Below, piece after piece: positions 56,432-64,000 of a stretch of 64,000 nt of DNA; the first letter of the stretch is position 1; the number at the start of each line of letters is the position of its first letter. The stretch is from Agaricus subrufescens. Taxonomy: Eukaryota > Basidiomycota > Agaricomycetes > Agaricales > Agaricaceae. The position numbers and the translations under genes are program-made. Below the pieces are notes generated by a model. That model had not been told where the DNA came from. It saw nothing but the letters and a program-made list of their open reading frames with translations, and did no database searches. The stretch is from NCBI GenBank assembly GCA_029945375.1, contig CM057069.1, positions 310,001 to 374,000 of the forward strand, written 5' to 3'.

Positions 56432-56689
56432 ATGTATAGTTCAACCCCGAAGAGAATGATATCTATCATCTTAGCCAGAAATAGGGGCCCCACGAGAGCC
56501 AGCACCACATGTACAAACGACTTCTTCGCGTCCATCGTCAAACCAGAGTCGTATCACAACAAAATTGAGGGAGACACTGTTAGTCAAAACTCAAACGCTG
56601 TAAACGCGCCATATCTAATAATTGTCAGTCGTTTATATGACTTTGAAAATCGTTCTTTGAGAGATACGTATATTGATTTAGTGCAATAG
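56432..56689 (+). pseudogene. decayed partial copy of the 56750-57439 reading frame
   Basis: Two frames carry remnants in the right order. FNPEEND with a following in-frame stop matches LDPDENK of the neighbour, and TNDFFASIVKPES matches ANEFFAFIIKPEA. A stop and at least one frameshift separate them. Only the middle of the neighbour is represented. Confidence 0.5.
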
Positions 56690-56749
56690 TCAGTCGAGTT
56701 TGGCATGTATGCACTTGTAGGTATACGTTGATCGCCACTCCAAACACAG

Positions 56750-57439
56750 TTGACGGTATCAATTAGTAGCCATCACAGCCTCACCAAAGTGGCGACAATC
56801 CCCCCTGGTGCATTGCAAATAACAATCGCAGAGGGATCACAACTCCTTCGCATGATCAACTACCTTCCTCACGGTAAAGAACGACCTACTTGCGTCAACA
56901 AACAATACCTCATGCTCAACGTCATCACTACCGTGTTTGCCACCGGCCGTTCTGGAGACCTCTTCGCTACCTTTCTTGACCCCGATGAGAACAAGGTCGT
57001 CCTAACCAAAAATGGAGACCCCATTGAAACCGACATCTCATTTGCAAACGAGTTCTTCGCCTTCATCATCAAACCAGAGGCGTCCTGTGGATCTCTTTTC
57101 CTTCTTGTTGCAACACCGCCCAGGAGGGTTGAACAACCGGATCCTCCAAATGCTGCCGTGGATCCCGAGTTCTGTGTTAGCTTAGATTCTGCACTCGAAG
57201 AATTAGGTCCGGACAAGCAACTAAAGTTTTCCAGGGGACACAAATTTATCGAAGAAAATTTCAAAGGAGAAGACCTCTTATTTGTCTTGAAGTCATGTCG
57301 AGACATTATCTCAGAGCAGACGCGGAAGGCCTGTGATGAGAGCACGGATCTGTCGGCACGTTCAAGTATATACGCCACTACTACCAATGCCGCCAATGTC
57401 ATTGCTCATTGTAGTGTCATGGAGTCATGTTTTAATTAA
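56750..57439 (+). CDS. Unrecognised protein, incomplete gene model
   Basis: An open frame of about 229 codons without an ATG at its 5' end (it opens after a CACAG that could be an acceptor, with TTG first). The product is soluble and moderately acidic, with blocks IPPGALQITIAEGSQLL, GDLFATFLDPDENKVVLTKN, ANEFFAFIIKPEASCGSLF and RGHKFIEENFKGEDLLFVLK. I recognise no domain. A first exon with an ATG was not found at a sensible distance: the nearest, MYAL at 56705, would need a 33-bp intron. A further exon may follow (a frame at 57461-57667 ending YPAGKSKP). The partial relic upstream shows that the frame was once duplicated as coding DNA, which supports a real but possibly dying gene. Confidence 0.42.
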   Translation: MTVSISSHHSLTKVATIPPGALQITIAEGSQLLRMINYLPHGKERPTCVNKQYLMLNVITTVFATGRSGDLFATFLDPDENKVVLTKNGDPIETDISFANEFFAFIIKPEASCGSLFLLVATPPRRVEQPDPPNAAVDPEFCVSLDSALEELGPDKQLKFSRGHKFIEENFKGEDLLFVLKSCRDIISEQTRKACDESTDLSARSSIYATTTNAANVIAHCSVMESCFN

Positions 57440-58262
57440 GACCGGGCCAGAAAAGTCAGGATGCACGCGACCAAAGCTTATCGGTACTTACATATGGGCC
57501 ATGTCTTCCGGGCAGCCAAACGAAAGCTATCGAGTGGGGAGCCCATCAGCTATCACTGCGTCAATGATATTGAATTTATTGGATCTGGGGAAGGCGAAAT
57601 CCAACTCGAATCTCAAACTTCCAGCACGGGTTTGACAATATATCCCGCAGGCAAGAGCAAACCTTAAATAAGATACTCCCCCCCATCGACGAGCAATGGA
57701 AAACCACCTTACACACCTCTATCCACCCCGAAATTCGCCTCATCTTTGATCCGGCCATATGTCTGGAGGAAGGTTGGCACTCCATTGAATTCAGTAAACG
57801 GAGTTGTTTAGCATGTATCGCTTGAATGGAGAGCTTCACATTTTCCCCAACTCGATGGGAGATAAGTGACTGTACTTGTTGCAAGCCTGACGCATAATGT
57901 GATCGGACAATTGATTGCGGGCCTCTCAAAGGTTCTTGGTTGTGATTCTGAACCCCCTTATTTCGATTAGGATTGATTCGTTGTTAATTTTGGTGATGCT
58001 GTATACTATACCAATTGCCAAAGTCGTTCTAGATACTATTCTGCGTCATCTACTATATTTTGCTTCTCGAAGATGTTTGGACTATCACCGCTCTCATTAG
58101 AGAACACTCCCTCCCCAGCCCTATTGCGCTGAACATACCCAGCCACAAATAAGAAATGCGGTGAAGACACTAAGCCTGTCACACTCAGAGAAAGAGGTCA
58201 TCTACAAGCAATCTCTGATTTCTTATTAGTATATAGAAACAGTGCGCAGCCCTACTTACAAA
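57440..58262. other. intergenic region
   Basis: Contains a possible 3' exon of the preceding frame (57461-57667) and the 3' flank of the membrane-protein gene. Nothing else is supported. Confidence 0.4.
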
Positions 58263-59990
58263 TCAACTAGTTGAAACAGAAAAGTAGCTAAGTTGTAACT
58301 TCTTGACAATGGTTTCTAAGTCAAAACTCTCTAGCTGATTCGGTCGAACAATCACTACGAGGACACCCAGAACAAGAACCACTAAGCTGACTGTTACTAT
58401 CAAAGCAAAAAAGAACGGTTTACTTCCAACCAATGCCATTTTCTGTACCTCTATCTCTCCACTGATATTAACCATCGGGAAATCAGGATATCCACTGAGA
58501 TAAGCTTTAGTTGCAGACGCCATAAGATTAGTCATGTTGCGATTTATCTCCGGTAGCGAGAGAGGATTGATAGTTTGCGGGTCCCAATGACGACCTGGAG
58601 CAGGCTTAAGGCTTAAGGTAGGGAAAAATAGTTGGTTTGCAATTTCAGGATTCTCTTCCCAGCCAGCCAGCGCGGAGCTGTACCAGAATATATATTTTGC
58701 CGCTCTGATTGATATGTCCCCCACGGTCGGCATAACCGGCCCAGGCAAAATGGTGGCTTCGAGAGAAGATGTTGTAGCATTTATGATGGCAGGCAGAATC
58801 TCGATTTGAGGGTCGCAAACCAAAACAGAAATCCGCTTTGGTTCACACTCGTAAGTTATCGTAGAGGTAGTAACGGCGATGCTCTTCTCAGTGATGTTGC
58901 AAGGTAAAGGAGCAGAAGGAACATCATCTAAACTTACAGGCCAACCATTAGCAGGCCCGCTCCCAAGAAGAAGGGCAATCACGGAGGAAGGAATGTCTCG
59001 CTTTCCTATTAGAGGATATGTAACTGGACATTTGCTCAGTGAACCAATATTTTGACCCATGACAACACCGGAAATAAACTTACAAGCGTCAACAGGGAAT
59101 CGCGAGGGAGTTGAAGATAAATAGATACCCCACGTCTGGTTATCCATACTGAACCCGGTAGTTGATAAGCCTCGGAGAGATGGTTTATTCCAAGAACAGT
59201 TAAAGTTGGACCGTATGACATGGCTTGGATACCTTATGGCAACATTTTCTGGTATAGAGTCTGAGGACGGCCAAGGTATAAGTACGTTCGGCTGGCTACT
59301 AGCGGATCCCAAATCTGTCAAACCACCCATCACTCCTAGTTCTATGAATGCCTTGATACGCAGGGGCATGGAGGCTGGGAAAGTATTGATGTCCATGTCG
59401 CCGGCTTGGGCGGTGAGGTTTACCGACTGTATAGTGTGTGGGTAAACATAGGGTTCGTAATTGACGCTGATTGCACCGGGACCTACTGGTCCACTCAGTA
59501 ATACCAGCAGAAGGGATACTAGGAAACCCAGACGAAATGATTGCGTGGCACGCTTTGATACGCAGTGTTTTACTTGATCAATAAATCCCGTCGTCAAACG
59601 TGAGACAATGTCAAGCTCCTGAAGGGTGAGGCCGCGTGACCTGTCGTGTTGTTCTGTCCATTCTGCACTGAATACGTTCAGCGAGATGTCCTTCACAATG
59701 AAGGCAGCAATTGAATGCCAAAGGATGGCGATTGCTGTAACAATAGACTTGACCTCGGTGATTGTGAAGGAGAAATGTAGGAAAATTGGTTTATGCAATG
59801 CCGTAGAGACAAGAGCAATGAATCCGGATTCAAGTGCGATAAATATGGCGAAACGGATGAGGAAGGAGTGGCGGGAAATGGTTCGGGGGCTCGATTTTTT
59901 GGATTGTACGATTTTTTCCTGTGTGTTGCCACCGTCAACCTCGTCGGATGATGACACAGAATATGATAGTGCGGAGTAGGAGGAAGACAT
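58263..59990 (-). CDS. Basidiomycete multi-pass membrane protein with large external domain
   Basis: Intronless frame of 575 residues. The cytosolic Ser-rich N-terminus (MSSSYSALSYSVSSSDEVDG) is followed by hydrophobic segments near residues 42-65 (SFLIRFAIFIALESGFIALV), 80-100 (VKSIVTAIAILWHSIAAFIV) and 150-175 (LGFLVSLLLVLLSGPVG). Next is an external domain of about 340 residues with several N-x-S/T sites (NLT, NCS, NQT, NIT, NMT) and Cys residues. A last membrane span (FFFALIVTVSLVVLVLGVLV) leads into a short cytosolic tail ending LSYFSVSTS. This layout is common among agaricomycete proteins of unknown function and is reminiscent of a receptor or cell-surface protein. No enzymatic motif is visible. 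A TATA box lies about 50 bp upstream. Confidence 0.83.
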   Translation of the reverse strand: MSSSYSALSYSVSSSDEVDGGNTQEKIVQSKKSSPRTISRHSFLIRFAIFIALESGFIALVSTALHKPIFLHFSFTITEVKSIVTAIAILWHSIAAFIVKDISLNVFSAEWTEQHDRSRGLTLQELDIVSRLTTGFIDQVKHCVSKRATQSFRLGFLVSLLLVLLSGPVGPGAISVNYEPYVYPHTIQSVNLTAQAGDMDINTFPASMPLRIKAFIELGVMGGLTDLGSASSQPNVLIPWPSSDSIPENVAIRYPSHVIRSNFNCSWNKPSLRGLSTTGFSMDNQTWGIYLSSTPSRFPVDACKFISGVVMGQNIGSLSKCPVTYPLIGKRDIPSSVIALLLGSGPANGWPVSLDDVPSAPLPCNITEKSIAVTTSTITYECEPKRISVLVCDPQIEILPAIINATTSSLEATILPGPVMPTVGDISIRAAKYIFWYSSALAGWEENPEIANQLFFPTLSLKPAPGRHWDPQTINPLSLPEINRNMTNLMASATKAYLSGYPDFPMVNISGEIEVQKMALVGSKPFFFALIVTVSLVVLVLGVLVVIVRPNQLESFDLETIVKKLQLSYFSVSTS

Positions 59991-60037
59991 TCTCTGAGTG
60001 GGAAGTGCGTTTAGTCTGTAGGCACATTGGGTATGGT

Positions 60038-60046
60038 TATATATGT
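60038..60046 (-). promoter_or_regulatory. TATA box of the 58263-59990 gene
   Basis: CATATATAA on the minus strand, about 50-55 bp before the ATG, in good position for a core promoter element. Confidence 0.5.
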
Positions 60047-60283
60047 ATGGAGTGCACTGCCTGATCGGATATCAATCACTGCCAGTAGAAGCAGGAATCC
60101 ACCTCATCATAAAGCGATGTCTGTAATAATCGTAAATGTACATTTCAACGGGACAAAGCACTATGGTAGAAATCATTCAGCAACCATCCAAATATTGCAG
60201 TTTGCTATCGACTGGCCTGGGGCTAGCAATGCTTGTTCAAAGGTCTGAGAGTACTCCCTTATTAAGGCTTCAGTGTTGTGCCA

Positions 60284-60358
60284 TCAAATGACTGTGATGA
60301 CGGTCGCGGTCATGCGACCGTCATCAGTCACCAAAGTCGCGCGACCGTCAAATGACTG
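60284..60358. repeat. palindromic cluster flanked by an 11-bp direct repeat
   Basis: TCAAATGACTG occurs at 60284-60294 and again at 60348-60358. Between them is a perfect 13-bp inverted repeat (TGATGACGGTCGC at 60295-60307 and its complement at 60314-60326), plus a third GCGACCGTC copy at 60341-60349. The pattern resembles either a tiny mobile element with target duplication or a clustered binding site. Confidence 0.65.
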
Positions 60359-62079
60359 ACGACTTTCCCACCACTTGAGATGTTATGTACAACCATGTGA
60401 TGGCTTTCTCACAGTACAAAAAGGGGAACCTCGTTGATGATTAATTATCTGAATTTCGTCGTGCAGTGCAGTGGCCTCACACGGCGGACAAACAGTTGTC
60501 AAATGGAGGTACAGGTTTGATGTCAAGTGGTACAATACTGATGCGTCAAATCAGGAGTCAATTACCTCATCTGTCACGCTTCACAAGTCGGGTGATATGA
60601 ATGAGCCAATGTACGGGCCTTATGGCCGTTACAAGGACTTCCAGATACGAGACAATCACTGATACCTGTTGTCTTTCCTATACTAACTCCAGGTAAGCCT
60701 AGTAAGTAGTCTAATATATGCTAGGAGGATCCACGTCACACCTGTGACACGGCGCATCAACGGTTGCCGACGATCTGACAAACCGCTTGACATCAAACCC
60801 CTTATCTCCATTTGACAGCTAATTGTCCGCCGTGTCATGTACAGCATGTGTAGTACTTGAATGCATGAATCCAGTAGCGTTCACAACGTAGCACAACCAT
60901 CATGCCTCACTCTGAACTCCTCGAATCCAACTTTTACTTCTTTCCCAAGATGAACATCGCCTTCATTTCGCACGACACAGAATTAGTTATATAGTACTAC
61001 CTTGAAGGACATGAGTTTGTTCAACAATTGAGGTCGACGAAACAACCTCAGTGGGACCTCCCAATGTCAACCTCGATGATACAAATACAACGCGCTCGTG
61101 GCGTCTGATGTCGATCCTGTCAGAGAAGAGAAACTGTCAAACTGTGGGTCATTCCATCTCGGGGGAAGCCAAAGTACGAAAATACAAAATTTCTACTTAA
61201 GTACCTAGCGACCGTGAGGATAGAAAAATAAAAACAAAAGAGAACATTTCGGGCATAGTCCGATCACGTTCTCTACAACCTTAATCCACACAACCATGCA
61301 CTAACATTCAGTGAGAACTCCCTCAGCTTCTCATTAAATAATATAAAAAGTAACACAACACATTATAAAGCGGGCCAGCCTGCTACAACAAAAACAGTGA
61401 TAAGAGACTCATTGTCCTTCCATCTGCAGGCAACAACTCCATGTCAAAGTCTTCTTGATGTCATCGGGCTCCAATATTTTTTTCGTCACATTCCAATGCC
61501 AAATCTTCTCTTGTAGACGGCTTCGACTAACCTCTTATCACACCATCAGCCCAGAACTCTAGCCGCGAACTTTTGCGAAAAATTAAATAATGTACGTTCG
61601 CATGTACTGTAGCTACAGCGATGAGCGACTTTCATTATGTTTTGTCTACTCCGTGCCAAACGCGGCATACCTATTGAACTTACTCAATTCAAGTCATTTG
61701 GAGTCTTTCGCTACAGCCGATGAATACGAGCTCAGGTATTCTAGTAACATAACGAAATTTCACTCGGCATTTGTCTATAGTTTGAGTGAATCTAGTAGTA
61801 CAAACAAGCGTTCTACATACAAAATAGCTTCAGTGCTATGATACAACAGAAAACCATTCAACAGCAAAGAATACAGTTCCGTGCGGCAGGCAGAAATAAA
61901 AGCTTCTTCCGCCAGCGACGCAGTCGCAGCACGAAAACATTCGCAGGTAAGAGACCAATCTATGCGGGAAAAAGAAACAATAAGTCCATAAAAGACAACA
62001 AGAACCCCTGGTTCATGAGCAACAAGATAAAATATCGAAAAGAAGGTTGACTAATGGCAAATAGTCCCTTTGTTTTTTT
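60359..62079. other. intergenic region
   Basis: About 1.7 kb between two divided gene regions. Short open frames here have no family features or splice partners. The right end is the 3' flank of the kinase gene. Confidence 0.45.
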
Positions 62080-63864
62080 TTACGCAGTGCTGATTTCAAC
62101 GCCACGGACTTGGCGAACAAATTTCTTGAAGGTTTCTTCCATCGTGTCACCTTCTCTGACCCACTCCGCCACCCCATGCTTCTTTAAAGTCCCATCACCA
62201 CTTTGAAGGCTACGAGCAACAAGCATTCGATGCAAAGCTCGTCCTGTTTCTTCATAATCACATGCAAGGGAATACATCCAGTAAGCGAGGTACGCTCCGA
62301 CGTAACCAGCGTCGGAATCGTGTAAAGCGGCGAGGGATCGACCTGAGGCAGTTACGGGCGGCGGTTGCTGAAGAGTGTCAAGGGAAGCGGGAAGGGACTC
62401 TGATGACGAGGCAGAAGATGGTGCTGATGAGGATTCGGATTCTGTCGAAGAAGAGCAGGACGACTGAAGCTCAAGTTCAGCTAAAGCTTTGTTGAATTCC
62501 TCGTGGACCTGTGGCCTTGATAGATTCCGTTTGTGTGTTCGTCGGCTCTGATGTACAGGTTTGGCAGGCGAGATAGAACTAGAATGATCCACTATAATCG
62601 ACTGTGGCCTCTCCGCCGCCACGGGAGCGGAAGCAATGGCAGAAGTCAATGGAGTTTTAGGTTCAATTTTGGATTCAGAATAGTCTCCAGAGACCTCGAA
62701 CGTCGGAACTGCGAACGCTTCCCAAGGTACGGTTGCGGCGCAGTCCCAGTCAAGCACGCCCACAATATGACCCGATTCGTCAACGAGGATGTTTTCGCTA
62801 TGAAGATCTCCATGACGCATCGGGAAAGGGCCCCCAGCGTCTCGCTCGTCAACAAGTGGCATCATTGCCGTACGCCACAGTGAAGCGACAAATCTCCTCT
62901 TCAAACATTCGGCAGACTCTTCCTTGTCGCTCTCCCCTGCCTTTTCTTCCGCATCAACTTCACTCGCCGCTTCTGCTAACCTCTCATACGCCTCTGCCTG
63001 AATAGCAAAATACTCCTTGGCGGTGTCGAATGGCCCCAGGCCAAAATCCGCACCGGGACCTATACTGACATTCCCATCGCTATCCAAGACAAAACCTCCG
63101 ATCTTGTCAAATGTGATTCGACTCAACTGCACGTGGATATCGGCAATATCCCTGAGGTACTGCTTTAATATCGGTTTTTTGTCTTCATCACCTTGTAGTG
63201 GATCGGAACCCGGATCCGCTTGTCCTAATTCATGTATCGCGATACCGCAATCTTCGATTGTGATACCACGGATCGCTGTCATTAAGACGAACGCGGGAAA
63301 AGACGGGCCGAGAGGATGACAGTTGTATGAATGCTGATGTTCCGCCGGATCACTATCACCTGCCACGGGATGATACGAGACGACCTGTGGGACTGGAATC
63401 GTAGTTCGTGTGCTGACCAGATGAAGGGCTGCGACTTCATTGAGGATTTTGCGCTCGAGTTGCGCGGCGGTGTTAAAGTGGGCATCCATGGGTCGCATTC
63501 CAAATCGGATGATCCACGACTCTTCTTCTACCAGTTTCGCCTCCAGTTCTTCTTCTTCTCGCTTCTTCTTCTCTTCCTTCTCACAGTTTGCCACAACACC
63601 ATTCTTCCCTTCACATGCACATGCACACGCACCAACACCTTCAAACACAATTTCAAACACGAGGAACGACTGCCCCCACGTATAATTCTCCTTCACGATC
63701 CTACATGGCCTCCTGCGTGGATGCAAATTGCTAGCGTACGCCTCGATGTTCGAGAAGTGAGGTGACAGCCAATCAACCAGGGAAGTCACCCGATGTGCAT
63801 AGTCAGGGGGGAGGATATCGAGAGAAAGCTGGACATCGGGCCACGTATCACTGATGGGCGCCAT
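62080..63864 (-). CDS. Aminoglycoside phosphotransferase (APH)-fold kinase
   Basis: Single long frame of about 595 residues from ATG 63864 (MAPISDTWPDVQLSLDILPP). The frame stays open upstream, but only from a TTG. The N-lobe has ESWIIRFGMRPMDAHFNTAA and KILNEVAALHLVSTRTTIPV (Lys/Glu region). The catalytic loop is PMRHGDLHSENILVDESG (H-G-D-x-H-x-x-N) and the metal-binding motif is GVLDWDCAATVPWEAFAVP. A Ser-rich low-complexity insertion interrupts the C-lobe (SSTESESSSAPSSASSSES). A Glu/Lys-rich insertion lies in the N-lobe near a CACACAC repeat. All catalytic residues are present. The family phosphorylates small molecules or, in fungi, unknown substrates. It is a large and variable family in mushrooms, so no substrate is assigned. 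Confidence 0.9.
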   Translation of the reverse strand: MAPISDTWPDVQLSLDILPPDYAHRVTSLVDWLSPHFSNIEAYASNLHPRRRPCRIVKENYTWGQSFLVFEIVFEGVGACACACEGKNGVVANCEKEEKKKREEEELEAKLVEEESWIIRFGMRPMDAHFNTAAQLERKILNEVAALHLVSTRTTIPVPQVVSYHPVAGDSDPAEHQHSYNCHPLGPSFPAFVLMTAIRGITIEDCGIAIHELGQADPGSDPLQGDEDKKPILKQYLRDIADIHVQLSRITFDKIGGFVLDSDGNVSIGPGADFGLGPFDTAKEYFAIQAEAYERLAEAASEVDAEEKAGESDKEESAECLKRRFVASLWRTAMMPLVDERDAGGPFPMRHGDLHSENILVDESGHIVGVLDWDCAATVPWEAFAVPTFEVSGDYSESKIEPKTPLTSAIASAPVAAERPQSIIVDHSSSISPAKPVHQSRRTHKRNLSRPQVHEEFNKALAELELQSSCSSSTESESSSAPSSASSSESLPASLDTLQQPPPVTASGRSLAALHDSDAGYVGAYLAYWMYSLACDYEETGRALHRMLVARSLQSGDGTLKKHGVAEWVREGDTMEETFKKFVRQVRGVEISTA

Positions 63865-64000
63865 TGTTTCGTCGTCGATGGATGTGGCGAGACGAGGGAG
63901 GATGATGTGGCAAGTAGGCAAAGAGGTTTCTGATATATTCGGGTAATAGTCTTAGTCTCCAAGAATCCAGAACCACCCACGTCATTATGTACGTACCTCG
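63865..64000. other. upstream region of the APH-fold kinase, cut by the window edge
   Basis: The frame remains open for another 57 bp, so an upstream exon or earlier start cannot be excluded. Nothing else was seen. Confidence 0.4.

Noticed and set aside
55997..56444. Minus-strand frames MLLRDIFSSLDVSF and MESSRRLWEGPVWRTQG
   Set aside because: No recognisable domain and no consistent exon joining; too weak to annotate as a gene.
61838..62050. 70-codon basic frame before the kinase gene
   Set aside because: Composition-driven, no homology seen, lies in the 3' flank of a gene on the other strand.

Overview
The window comes from the nuclear genome of a mushroom-type basidiomycete (Agaricomycetes). 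Genes are broken by many short introns (about 45-100 bp, GT-AG with a few GC-AG). There are no operons or ribosome binding sites. The gene families also fit: a basidiomycete GAPDH with tiny 5' exons, a PAN3/terminal-nucleotidyltransferase pair, agaricomycete BTB/POZ families and a Munc13-like protein. Reading frames were joined by hand across splice sites, so exon borders are inferences from consensus sites, frame and family conservation.

Layout. 1-7 kb (minus strand): a MYND zinc-finger protein cut by the left edge, a large coiled-coil protein, and GAPDH. 8.1-16.2 kb (minus strand): six tandem BTB/POZ paralogues (here M1-M6; M5 is broken), with decayed BTB relics in the spacers. 16.8-24.4 kb: PAN3 (minus) and a Cid1-type terminal nucleotidyltransferase (plus), diverging from start codons only 44 bp apart. 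26.1-33.4 kb (plus strand): five more BTB paralogues (P1-P5), two of them with a predicted C-terminal membrane anchor. 34.5-39.4 kb: a UNC-13/Munc13-like C2 protein. 41-42 kb: a four-pass membrane protein. 42.3-44.3 kb: two copies of an agaricomycete family of unknown function, one of them dead. 45.3-46.2 kb: a small membrane protein with a 207-bp hairpin element just upstream. 47.7-50.7 kb: an ER-lumenal Hsp70 ending in HDEL (LHS1/GRP170 type). 51.8-55.7 kb: importin beta-1 (minus) and LSM7 (plus), diverging from starts 60 bp apart. 56-58 kb: an unrecognised reading frame and its decayed partial copy. 58.3-60 kb: an intronless multi-pass membrane protein. 62-63.9 kb: an aminoglycoside-phosphotransferase-fold kinase.

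How it fits together. The conserved housekeeping genes cover glycolysis, mRNA deadenylation, tailing and decay (PAN3, Cid1-like enzyme, LSM7), nuclear import and ER folding. The lineage-specific part is the BTB array: eleven copies with the same four-exon plan (short leader, BTB part 1, BTB part 2, BACK-like helical domain plus variable tail), in two head-away clusters around the PAN3/nucleotidyltransferase pair. The cores are conserved, while the linker near the C-terminus differs between copies (Cys cluster, FG-like stretch, membrane anchor). Most copies end in a short T-x(3)-V-V-x-K-F/Y-F signature. This pattern of conserved core and diversified tail is the most unusual feature of the window.
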